Source: Anthropogastromicrobium sp963626545 | GTDB taxonomy: Bacteria > Bacillota > Clostridia > Lachnospirales > Lachnospiraceae | Length of the DNA: 31,929 nucleotides | Assembly: GCA_963626545.1 (NCBI GenBank) | Contig: CAVFYJ010000029.1 | Coordinates: 1 to 31,929, forward strand | Reading direction: 5' to 3' | Shown: one piece after another, positions 7,982 to 14,412 of the stretch | Numbering within the stretch: position 1 is the first letter of the stretch | How the letters are laid out: each line of letters begins with the position of its first letter | The notes under the pieces: model-generated | Seen by the model: only the letters and a program-made list of their open reading frames with translations | The model's database searches: none | What the model was told of the DNA's origin: nothing | Position numbers and translations under genes: made by a program

Positions 7982-8480
7982 TGTCATATGGATAATGAAT
8001 GCTGTTGAAAAACTGCTCGGACATATGAAAGGTCTCGGCAAGGGCGCAAGCCTTGTCAGCCAGACATACAAGCCATGCTTCGCGACAGGTCGGCGGTACC
8101 GGAGTCAGCGGAAACATATGACGCAGAATAATATTCTGTGTGCGCGGGCTTAAATTCCAGTCCGCAGTGGCATTTACCAATGCACGCTTTGGATGGGTGA
8201 AACCATGTAAGCGATGGCTCGGATCCTTCTCATGCCAGTCATAAAGAAAATAGTCGTGTAAAAATGCACCCATCAGTAAGCTCTGCTTGGAAACAGACAG
8301 ATGAAGTCGATACGAAAACCATAGACTTACATAGGCAACGGCAACACAATGGCTGTAAACACTTGTGTCGCCGTGTTGGATAAACTGCTTTGTCTTGGAA
8401 AATTGTCCAGAATTGCTGATATAACGAAAGAAATCATTAAAATAACGGTCTCTGGCCGGTCTGCTGTGCATACTGCTCAT
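7959..8480 (-). CDS. HD-domain phosphohydrolase-like protein
   Basis: A 173-residue soluble protein with the metal-binding layout of the HD superfamily: H44 (VYSHCVAVA), H75-D76 (GAFLHDYFLYDWH), additional histidines H92 and H96 (LHGFTHPKRA), H121 and D142 (LADKACA). The class hydrolyses phosphate esters, often of nucleotides; the substrate here is not predictable. The ATG has AGAAAGGA 8 nt upstream. The gene has a near-consensus promoter and was probably divergent from glcK before the insertion sequence landed between them. Its stop codon is in the loop of the shared terminator. Confidence 0.85.
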   Translation of the reverse strand: MSSMHSRPARDRYFNDFFRYISNSGQFSKTKQFIQHGDTSVYSHCVAVAYVSLWFSYRLHLSVSKQSLLMGAFLHDYFLYDWHEKDPSHRLHGFTHPKRALVNATADWNLSPRTQNIILRHMFPLTPVPPTCREAWLVCLADKACALAETFHMSEQFFNSIHYPYDIKNPRPW

Positions 8481-8515
8481 GTGTTTGTCCTTTCTGATAT
8501 TTGTTTACTGCCGCT

Positions 8516-8544
8516 ATTATAGCGAAGCCGAAGAAAAAATGCAA
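8516..8544 (-). promoter_or_regulatory. Promoter for the HD-domain gene
   Basis: On the minus strand TTGCAT (8539-8544) and TATAAT (8516-8521) are 17 bases apart. The right end of the IS element begins about 22 nt upstream of the -35 box, so the promoter is intact. Confidence 0.78.
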
Positions 8545-8566
8545 CCGTTAATAATACGATATTCCA

Positions 8567-8790
8567 GTCAACTACTCCTGACAGAGTCAGGAACTTGGGG
8601 AGAGATGATCGGTAATTATCCGATAGATAACGACCCAAGCTTATCCGGATAGAGCGGGCGCGCCTGTTCCCCCGCAGGAAAACAAGTGGAGGTCCACCAA
8701 TGACCGGACGGTTATCCTGGTGAGTTGCCGTACCAGGGTGTATATTCCAACAGTTTCTATAGGATCAGATCGCAAGTCCTTTTGCAATCT
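8567..8790 (-). ncRNA. Probable TnpB guide RNA (omega RNA) in the IS right end
   Basis: About 200 nt between the tnpB stop and the right end has no gene but is full of paired arms: CTTGGG (8594-8599) with CCCAAG (8634-8639), enclosing ATCGG (8608-8612) with CCGAT (8620-8624); a GCGGG/CCCGC stem around 8653-8676; GTGGA/TCCAC near 8686-8697; and CTGGT/ACCAG near 8717-8736. In characterised IS605 elements the TnpB guide RNA is transcribed from exactly this place, overlapping the tnpB 3' end, with the guide taken from DNA just outside the right end. Here that guide would come from bases leftward of about 8566. The 5' end inside tnpB is a guess. Confidence 0.72.
8576..8592. repeat. IS right-end hairpin
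   Basis: TCCTGA and TCAGGA form a perfect 6-bp stem with loop CAGAG, a few bases inside the right edge, as in the subterminal hairpins recognised by Y1 transposases. Confidence 0.75.
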
Positions 8791-10027
8791 GTAATCCACG
8801 GTTTAAGATATTAACAGCTGCGTTCGTATCACGCACATGTGAAGTATGACACTTCGGGCATGCCCATTTGCGGTCTTTTAAGGTAAGCATTTCATTTCCT
8901 TTCAAAACATAACCGCATTTGCTACAGGTTTGTGTTGTATTGCGTGGTGGAACCAGTACGACTGTTTTTCCGTACAAAGTCCCTTTGTATTGCAGCATAA
9001 TAAGAAAGCGACGCCATGATGCATCCATGATTGCCTTCGCAAGATGATGATTTTTGACCATATTTTGTACGTTCAAGTTCTCTGCTGCGATAAAGTCTTG
9101 GCTCTCGACTTTTTTCTTGGACAGAACTTGTAGATAGTCCGTTCTCTGACGTTCGATCTTGCGATGAATAGTGGCTGTCTTACGGCGCTGTTTCTGATAG
9201 TTTACAGATGTTGTTAATGAGCGGCTTTCTTTTTTGGCATGATCCGCCATGCGGCTTTGTCTGTGCTGGCTTTTTGCCAATGCTTTTTCGGCATTGGTGC
9301 GATATCGTTTATTTTCATTAGAGCCGCCATCAGAATCATTCGCAAGGTCAATCAGATTCAGATCAATTCCCAGCTGTGATCCGGTCTTTGGAAGCTTTTG
9401 ATAAAACGGCTCTTCGGATGCAATACTAAAAGAAGCCCAGTATTCGCCTACGGAATCCCGACTAATACAGATCGCTCCGATGCGTGTATCACTGGTTCTG
9501 CTAATCAGGGCCTTGATTCGTTTCGGTGATCCACCAATACGGATACGACCAAGTTTCGGAAGTGTAACATGATCTTGATCTTCAAAGCGTACATTGGATT
9601 CATGACCAGGGCTGGGATTCTTATAATAGTGCGCATTCGTCTGATAAGACTGCTCATAGGATTTTCGCTTAAAGGTGGGGACGCCCGTGTGACGCTCCTT
9701 TTGATTTTTCCATGCAGTCTTATAGTTTTTTATCGCATTTGCGATGGCCTGTTCATCTACATCTGCCTCATACAGATACGGAAGTGCATTTTTGATATTT
9801 TTTGCCTCTCCCGTAACGGAGACAAGATAGGCAATTCGTTCTTGATAGACTGGTACATTTGCCGCATATTTCAAAAGATGGTATTTCTCGTTGCTGCATG
9901 CAACAAGATGATTATAGATCGCTCTTGCAACGCCAGCATTCACTGCAATCAGGCGTTTCTGCTCATTTGATGGATAAAGTTTTACCTTTAATCCGATATG
10001 ATAAGGCATTTGGGCAACCGTTCTCAT
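8765..10027 (-). CDS. tnpB: RNA-guided endonuclease TnpB, IS605 OrfB family
   Basis: A 420-residue TnpB, the compact ancestor of Cas12. The RuvC catalytic residues appear intact: D222 in LGIDLN, E316 in AAENLNV and D400 in VRDTNAAVNI. Between the last two is a zinc ribbon, CSKCG...CPKCH. The N-terminus (KVKLYPSNEQKRL) and the Lys-rich middle are typical. Known family members use a right-end RNA to cut DNA beside a target motif and help the element persist. The ATG at 10027 is chosen because AGGAGG (10035-10040) is 7 nt upstream; the longer frame from 10069 would put that site inside the gene. It is divergent from tnpA with overlapping promoters. Confidence 0.94.
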   Translation of the reverse strand: MRTVAQMPYHIGLKVKLYPSNEQKRLIAVNAGVARAIYNHLVACSNEKYHLLKYAANVPVYQERIAYLVSVTGEAKNIKNALPYLYEADVDEQAIANAIKNYKTAWKNQKERHTGVPTFKRKSYEQSYQTNAHYYKNPSPGHESNVRFEDQDHVTLPKLGRIRIGGSPKRIKALISRTSDTRIGAICISRDSVGEYWASFSIASEEPFYQKLPKTGSQLGIDLNLIDLANDSDGGSNENKRYRTNAEKALAKSQHRQSRMADHAKKESRSLTTSVNYQKQRRKTATIHRKIERQRTDYLQVLSKKKVESQDFIAAENLNVQNMVKNHHLAKAIMDASWRRFLIMLQYKGTLYGKTVVLVPPRNTTQTCSKCGYVLKGNEMLTLKDRKWACPKCHTSHVRDTNAAVNILNRGLQIAKGLAI

Positions 10028-10057
10028 ATGCTTGCCTCCTTTCTGTATGTTACCTAT

Positions 10058-10086
10058 ATGATACCACATATAGAGCTTGATTTCAA
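10058..10086 (-). promoter_or_regulatory. Promoter for tnpB
   Basis: On the minus strand TTGAAA (10081-10086) and TATCAT (10058-10063) are 17 bases apart. Its -35 box overlaps that of the tnpA promoter. Confidence 0.7.
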
Positions 10087-10105
10087 GTATAAAAACTGAT
10101 ATAAT
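10077..10105 (+). promoter_or_regulatory. Promoter for tnpA
   Basis: TTGATT (10077-10082) and TATAAT (10100-10105) are 17 bases apart. The -35 is in the palindrome CTTGATTTCAAG (10076-10087), shared with the divergent tnpB promoter. Confidence 0.72.
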
Positions 10106-10128
10106 ACAAGAAAAAAGAGGTATTGCAT

Positions 10129-10554
10129 ATGCAGAAAAAGGAACGCGTCCCAGACGCTATTTATGAACGAAATTATGTATATAATTTTCATTTTCATCTG
10201 ATTTGGGTTACAAAATACCGAAACCCAGCATTCACAACACCAGAACTGGTCAATGAAATGAAGGAAACGCTAAAAGAACTGGCACAGGAAAAGAATGTGC
10301 AGATCGAGGAAATGGAAGTTATGCCGGATCACGTCCACCTGCTAATCAGTTTCAAGCCGAAATATGCTCCCTCAGATATCGTAAAATACCTGAAAGGACA
10401 TAGTGCACGGAGATTTTTCGAGCAACACCCAGAAATCCGAAATCATTCTTTCTGGGGTGGACATCTTTGGAGCCATAGCTATTATATGAGTACGCTTGGC
10501 AACATGAGTAAAGAAGTTGTAGAAAAATATATTCGGAACCAGTATTCAAAATAA
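10129..10554 (+). CDS. tnpA: IS200/IS605 transposase TnpA (Y1 HUH family)
   Basis: A 141-residue single-strand DNA transposase. The HUH pair is H68 and H70 in MPDHVHLL, and the catalytic tyrosine is Y134 in VEKYIRNQ, correctly placed in the C-terminal helix. The opening YNFHFHLIWVTKYR is the family's first strand. It cuts and joins one strand at the left and right hairpins. The start is ATG 10129, 8 nt after AAGAGG; a TTG six bases earlier in the same frame is less likely. Length and motifs look complete, so the element can probably move. Confidence 0.95.
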   Translation: MQKKERVPDAIYERNYVYNFHFHLIWVTKYRNPAFTTPELVNEMKETLKELAQEKNVQIEEMEVMPDHVHLLISFKPKYAPSDIVKYLKGHSARRFFEQHPEIRNHSFWGGHLWSHSYYMSTLGNMSKEVVEKYIRNQYSK

Positions 10555-10567
10555 ATGGTCGCATTCC

Positions 10568-10588
10568 TCTCCCAACGTTGTAGGGAGA
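10568..10588. repeat. IS left-end hairpin
   Basis: TCTCCC (10568-10573) pairs with GGGAGA (10583-10588), 13 nt after the tnpA stop. It is in the expected place for the left-end structure bound by TnpA. Confidence 0.75.
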
Positions 10589-10606
10589 TTCCTGCTTAGA
10601 ATTTTA

Positions 10607-10635
10607 TTGAAAACCACAAGTTGCTATGATATACT
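10607..10635 (+). promoter_or_regulatory. Promoter for glcK
   Basis: TTGAAA (10607-10612) and TATACT (10630-10635) are 17 bases apart. The -35 box begins within about 20 nt of the IS left-end hairpin, so the element's left edge touches this promoter. Confidence 0.7.
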
Positions 10636-10712
10636 TTTAACAAACATAGCAGCAAGAGTGAAACAAAACAGTCACACTCAGCGGCGAAAACGAAACAACA
10701 TGGAGGATGAAA

Positions 10713-11654
10713 ATGAAAAAGTATTGTTTTGGAATTGATGTAGGTGGAACTACAGTAAAACTTGGCCTTTTTACGACAGAGGGTGAGCTTCTTGACAAGT
10801 GGGAAATCCCAACAAGAAAAGAAGATGGCGGTGCACACATTCTGGACGATGTGGCTGCTTCTGTAGAGGGCAAACTATCCGAGAAAGTGATCGCAAAGGA
10901 AGACGTTGCCGGAGCAGGCATTGGCGTTCCGGGACCGACTATGGATAACGGCTATGTATCCATCTGTGTAAACTTAGGTTGGAAGGATAAGAACCCGGCA
11001 GAGGAGCTGTCCGCATTATTATCCATTCCGGTAAAGGCTGGAAACGATGCAAACGTGGCAGCCCTTGGTGAGATGTGGAAGGGCGGCGGCGAAGGCTACT
11101 CGGACGTTGTTCTTCTGACACTTGGAACTGGTGTTGGCGGCGGTATCATCATGAATGGTCAGATCGCACCGAGCCACAGAGGACTTGGAGGTGAGTTAGG
11201 CCACGTTACCGTAAATCCGGACGAGGAAGATTCCTGCAACTGCGGAAACCACGGATGTCTGGAACAATATGCATCCGCAACCGGCGTTGTTCGTATCACA
11301 AAGAAGCTTCTTGCTGCAAGTGAGGAAGCATCGAGTCTTCGCGCACTCGAGAATGTTACCGCAAAGGACGTTTTCGATGCGGCGAAGGAAGGCGATCGCG
11401 TTGCACTTTGTGCAGTAGAAACACTTGGAAAGTACCTTGGACTGGTTGTTTCCACTACCGCACTGACCGTTGACCCGGATGTATTTGTTATCGGCGGCGG
11501 CGTATCAAAGGCAGGCCAGATCCTGATTGATGTGATCACAAAGTATTACTACAAGTTTGCTACCATCGCTGGAGACAACAAGGTGCCGATCGTTTTAGCA
11601 AAGCTTGGTAACGACGCAGGTATCTACGGTGCTGCAAAGATGGTTCTGAAATAA
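10713..11654 (+). CDS. glcK: Glucokinase, ROK family
   Basis: A 313-residue cytoplasmic sugar kinase that makes glucose 6-phosphate from free glucose and ATP. Motifs: GIDVGGTTVKLG (phosphate loop), GVPGPTM, GNDANVAALGE with the expected catalytic Asp, GTGVGGGII, GELGHVTV, and the ROK zinc site CNCGNHGCLEQYAS. The start is ATG 10713, 6 nt after GGAGG; the ATG at 10707 directly abuts that site and is unlikely. It has its own promoter beside the IS edge, and is followed by a stable hairpin and an ABC exporter. ROK kinases can prefer other hexoses, so glucose is the most likely, not certain, substrate. Confidence 0.92.
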   Translation: MKKYCFGIDVGGTTVKLGLFTTEGELLDKWEIPTRKEDGGAHILDDVAASVEGKLSEKVIAKEDVAGAGIGVPGPTMDNGYVSICVNLGWKDKNPAEELSALLSIPVKAGNDANVAALGEMWKGGGEGYSDVVLLTLGTGVGGGIIMNGQIAPSHRGLGGELGHVTVNPDEEDSCNCGNHGCLEQYASATGVVRITKKLLAASEEASSLRALENVTAKDVFDAAKEGDRVALCAVETLGKYLGLVVSTTALTVDPDVFVIGGGVSKAGQILIDVITKYYYKFATIAGDNKVPIVLAKLGNDAGIYGAAKMVLK

Positions 11655-11698
11655 ATAGCGAACTGAGAAAATCCAAAAACAGGAAAAACAGGAAATCA

Positions 11699-11725
11699 GA
11701 AGCCATGGGGTATCCCCGTGGCTTC
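11699..11725. other. Stable hairpin between glcK and the ABC exporter gene
   Basis: GAAGCCATGGGG (11699-11710) pairs over 12 positions (one G-T) with CCCCGTGGCTTC (11714-11725), loop TAT. Only a short CCCTT follows, so it is at best a weak terminator; it may instead protect or process the transcript. Confidence 0.65.
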
Positions 11726-11760
11726 CCTTAAAGCGAAAAGTGAAAGAAAAAGAGAAAATC

Positions 11761-13515
11761 ATGAACATGAATAAGAAAGAGAACAAATGGAAAAAATTTG
11801 CGCGTTACTATAAACCATATATGGGAAGCTTCCTTGCCGATATGTTTTTTGCTATCATGGGCGCGGCAGTAACACTTGTTATCCCGATGGTAGTGCGTTA
11901 TATTACCGGTACGGTCATCTATGAGGAGCCGGATAAGGCATTAAAAGAGATCGCCGTGTTAGCCATTGTCATGCTTGGACTGGTCGCAGTCGAGTTTGTC
12001 TGTAACTATTTTATTGCAACGGTCGGCCACAACATGGGTGCCAAGATGGAAACCGACATGCGAACCGAAATCTTTGATCATTACCAGAAGCTGTCCTTTA
12101 GCTTCTTTGACAATCAGAAGGTTGGACAGCTGATGTCCAGAGTCACAAACGACCTGTTTGATATTAGTGAGCTGTTTCATCACGGTCCGGAGGATGTGGT
12201 AATCTCCATTATCAAATTCGTCGGAACTATGATTATTCTGATGAATATCCACACAGGACTTGCGTTGTGCGCAGCTGCGATTCTTCCGTTTATGCTCGCC
12301 TTTGCCTATATTTACAATGGAAAACTAAAGCGTGCCTTCAAGCGAAATCGTGACCGCATCGCCGATATCAATGCCCAGATCGAGGACAGCCTTTCTGGTG
12401 TGCGTGTTGTCAAGAGCTTCGGAAATGAAGAGGCCGAGATGGACAAGTTTCAGGACGGAAACCATGCATTTTTAGAGAGCAAGAAAGCATCCTATAAGAT
12501 CATGGGTATTTACAACTCTGGTATGGGCGTGTTCACCACACTTGTAACCATCGTGGTTGTCTCTGCGGGTGCCGTCTTTTTGACAAAGAAGACACTCGAG
12601 GTATCCGACCTCGTCACCTTTATGCTCTATATCAATAACTTTACTGACCCGATTAAGCGTCTCGTCAGCTTCACCGAGCAGTTTCAAAATGGTGCTTCCG
12701 GTTACGAGCGTTTTCTTGAGATCATGAACGTCGAGCCTGATATCGTCGATGATAAGCATGCGGTAGATGCTGGTACCTTACAGGGCAACATTGCCTTTAA
12801 AGATGTTGGATTCCATTATGTGGATACTGATACCAACGTACTGTCTCACTTGTCACTCGACATCAAGGCGGGCGAGTATGTGGCACTTGTCGGTTCTTCC
12901 GGTGCAGGAAAAACAACCATGTGCAGCTTGATTCCTCGTTTTTATGACGTCAGTGCCGGTGAGATTGATATCGACGGCATGGATATTCGAAAGATGACAC
13001 AGAAAAGTTTGCGCCGCAATATTGGAATCGTGCAGCAGGATGTCTACCTGTTTGCTGGAACCGTAAAGGACAACATTCGCTATGGAAAGCCGGATGCAAC
13101 CGACGAGGAAATCATCGCCGCTGCAAAAAATGCAAATGCGCATGAATTTATCATGCAGCTGCCAGACGGCTATAATACCGATATCGGACAGCGCGGCGTC
13201 AAGCTTTCCGGTGGACAAAAGCAGCGTTTGTCACTAGCCCGCGTATTCCTAAAAAATCCGCCGATCTTAATCTTTGATGAGGCCACCTCCGCACTCGATA
13301 ACGAGAGCGAAAAAATTGTGCAGGATTCCCTCGAGCATCTGGCAAAGAATCGCACAACGCTTGTCATCGCACATCGCCTCTCCACCATCCGAAATGCAAA
13401 GCGCATCCTTGTCTTAACCGAGGACGGCATTGCAGAGGAGGGCACGCACGAGGAACTTATGGCGAAAAATGGAGTCTATGCGAACTTTTATCATATCCAG
13501 GGTGTGACTGCATAA
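11761..13515 (+). CDS. ABC transporter, fused permease and ATPase (exporter type)
   Basis: A 584-residue half-transporter expected to work as a dimer in the membrane. Residues 1-320 hold about six membrane helices with the coupling motif TDMRTEIFDHYQKLSFSFFDNQKVGQLMSRVTND split over the first cytoplasmic loop. The ATPase has GSSGAGKT (378-385), IGIVQQDVYLF, LSGGQ (482-486), ILIFDEATSALD (Walker B from 502, catalytic E507) and IAHRLST. This is the MsbA/LmrA/BmrA type, for lipids, peptides or drugs; the cargo is unknown. The start is uncertain: ATG 11761 or 11767 with a weak AAAGAG site, or GTG 11740. There is no partner half-transporter next to it, so a homodimer is likely. Confidence 0.92.
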   Translation: MNMNKKENKWKKFARYYKPYMGSFLADMFFAIMGAAVTLVIPMVVRYITGTVIYEEPDKALKEIAVLAIVMLGLVAVEFVCNYFIATVGHNMGAKMETDMRTEIFDHYQKLSFSFFDNQKVGQLMSRVTNDLFDISELFHHGPEDVVISIIKFVGTMIILMNIHTGLALCAAAILPFMLAFAYIYNGKLKRAFKRNRDRIADINAQIEDSLSGVRVVKSFGNEEAEMDKFQDGNHAFLESKKASYKIMGIYNSGMGVFTTLVTIVVVSAGAVFLTKKTLEVSDLVTFMLYINNFTDPIKRLVSFTEQFQNGASGYERFLEIMNVEPDIVDDKHAVDAGTLQGNIAFKDVGFHYVDTDTNVLSHLSLDIKAGEYVALVGSSGAGKTTMCSLIPRFYDVSAGEIDIDGMDIRKMTQKSLRRNIGIVQQDVYLFAGTVKDNIRYGKPDATDEEIIAAAKNANAHEFIMQLPDGYNTDIGQRGVKLSGGQKQRLSLARVFLKNPPILIFDEATSALDNESEKIVQDSLEHLAKNRTTLVIAHRLSTIRNAKRILVLTEDGIAEEGTHEELMAKNGVYANFYHIQGVTA

Positions 13516-13604
13516 AAACAACTGGATTTTTTCGCAAAATTGTGATAAACTTTTAAACAGTTCTTGCAGGATCGAAAATGCCTGCAAAGGAAAGGTGGTA
13601 CACG

Positions 13605-14042
13605 ATGAGCCAGAAAAAGGTGGATGAATATAAGAATTATAAGAAAAACCGCCGTGAGAATATCAAGAAGGAAAAGCGCAAAGAGCGCCTGACCATGGCA
13701 GCCATGTGGGGAGCAGTTGTTGTGTTTATCGCATGCGTAGGTGGCGCGATGGGCGTTTCCATCTACAACAACTATCAGGCAAAGCAGGCCGCACTTCCGA
13801 CCTACGGTTCCACAAGCTTTCTTCTTTCTGATATGGCAAGCATTCAGAAAGAGGATACTGACGATCGGACAGAGGCAGAGAGCGAGACTGAAGAGGTTTT
13901 CTCAGAGGAGTATTCTGAGTCTGAGACATCATCCGAAGAGAAGAACGAGACCGAAGCAGCAGCTTCCGAAGCGTCTTCCGAGTCGGAAACACTCACACAG
14001 ACAGAAAACGAAGAGACAGAGTCCGAGAGTGCAGAAAATTAA
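13605..14042 (+). CDS. Small membrane protein with basic N-terminus and acidic Ser/Glu-rich tail
   Basis: A 145-residue protein that I do not recognise. Residues 1-30 are strongly basic (KKNRRENIKKEKRKER), about 31-52 form one membrane helix (MAAMWGAVVVFIACVGGAMGVSIY), and the rest is a low-complexity tail of Glu, Ser, Thr and Ala with no aromatic core. The charge layout suggests a cytosolic N-terminus and a disordered tail outside. The ATG has GGAAAGGTGG 8 nt upstream. It follows the exporter by 90 nt and is closed by a terminator, so it could be co-transcribed, but a functional link is not shown. Confidence 0.8.
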   Translation: MSQKKVDEYKNYKKNRRENIKKEKRKERLTMAAMWGAVVVFIACVGGAMGVSIYNNYQAKQAALPTYGSTSFLLSDMASIQKEDTDDRTEAESETEEVFSEEYSESETSSEEKNETEAAASEASSESETLTQTENEETESESAEN

Positions 14043-14053
14043 TCACAAAAATG

Positions 14054-14089
14054 GGCTTTGCATGGATTTATGCAGAGCCTTTTTGTTTT
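14054..14089 (+). terminator. Terminator after the acidic membrane protein
   Basis: GGCTTTGCAT (14054-14063) pairs with ATGCAGAGCC (14070-14079), one G-T pair, followed by TTTTTGTTTT. Confidence 0.9.
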
Positions 14090-14189
14090 GAAAGCCTTCT
14101 GCGACTATTGCACACTACCACACCAAACTCTTGACACAATCTGTATTTGTGAAAAGTTTGAACAAAAAGAAAACGCAGGGGGATTTTTG

Positions 14190-14258
14190 ATGGAAAAGGG
14201 GATTGGAAAAAATATACAAAAAGGAAAACCGAACAAAGAGGAGGCCCCGGTATCTTGA
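14190..14258 (+). CDS. Possible 22-residue leader peptide ending in a hairpin
   Basis: A short frame beginning ATG GAA AAG GGG, with a strong AGGGGG site 7 nt upstream, ends in TGA at 14256-14258. The stop is exactly at the start of the loop of a 12-bp hairpin (14244-14274). The peptide is Lys-rich with no recognised motif. It lies about 150 nt before the pyrophosphatase gene. It may be a regulatory leader, or chance. Confidence 0.3.
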   Translation: MEKGIGKNIQKGKPNKEEAPVS

Positions 14259-14274
14259 GGGAGATAACCGGGGC
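14244..14274 (+). other. Strong hairpin in the pyrophosphatase upstream region
   Basis: GCCCCGGTATCT (14244-14255) pairs with AGATAACCGGGGC (14262-14274) with one bulged base and loop TGAGGG. No T run follows, so it is not a standard terminator. A second tiny frame of 25 codons begins at 14279 right after it. The rest of 14090-14412 is A-rich and I see no clear gene; a TTGACA at 14131 lacks a good -10. Confidence 0.55.
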
Positions 14275-14412
14275 GATTATGAAAAACACTATATGCAAAA
14301 TGGATAAAGAAAAGAAGAAATTTCCTTTTCCTTTATGTATAAAGTATAAAAATTAAATATGGCCTTAATATGAATATGCCGTAAACAAATTGTGAACAAT
14401 GGAGGCAAAATG

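Larger units (their letters stand above)
8567..10600. mobile_element. IS200/IS605-family insertion sequence with tnpB and tnpA
   Basis: Divergent tnpB (minus) and tnpA (plus) are bounded by a structured right end (hairpin 8576-8592) and a left-end hairpin (10568-10588). There are no terminal inverted repeats or target duplication, as expected for this class, which moves as single-stranded DNA by a HUH transposase. Exact edges cannot be fixed without an empty site: the right edge is near 8563-8572 and the left edge near 10590-10606. Both genes look intact, so the element may be recently active. It separates the promoters of the HD gene and glcK. Confidence 0.88.

Noticed and set aside
9569..9970. 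Forward open frame of 133 codons inside tnpB
   Set aside because: Antisense shadow of an intact TnpB; hydrophobic composition comes from the reverse reading.
8765..10027. TnpB as a nuclease-dead repressor (TldR-like) acting on the HD gene promoter
   Set aside because: All three RuvC acidic residues are present, so it should be an active nuclease.
11699..11725. Intrinsic terminator after glcK
   Set aside because: The stem is strong but no T run follows, so it was listed only as a hairpin.
14131..14160. Promoter with TTGACA at 14131
   Set aside because: No acceptable -10 hexamer at 16-18 bases; kept only as a remark.
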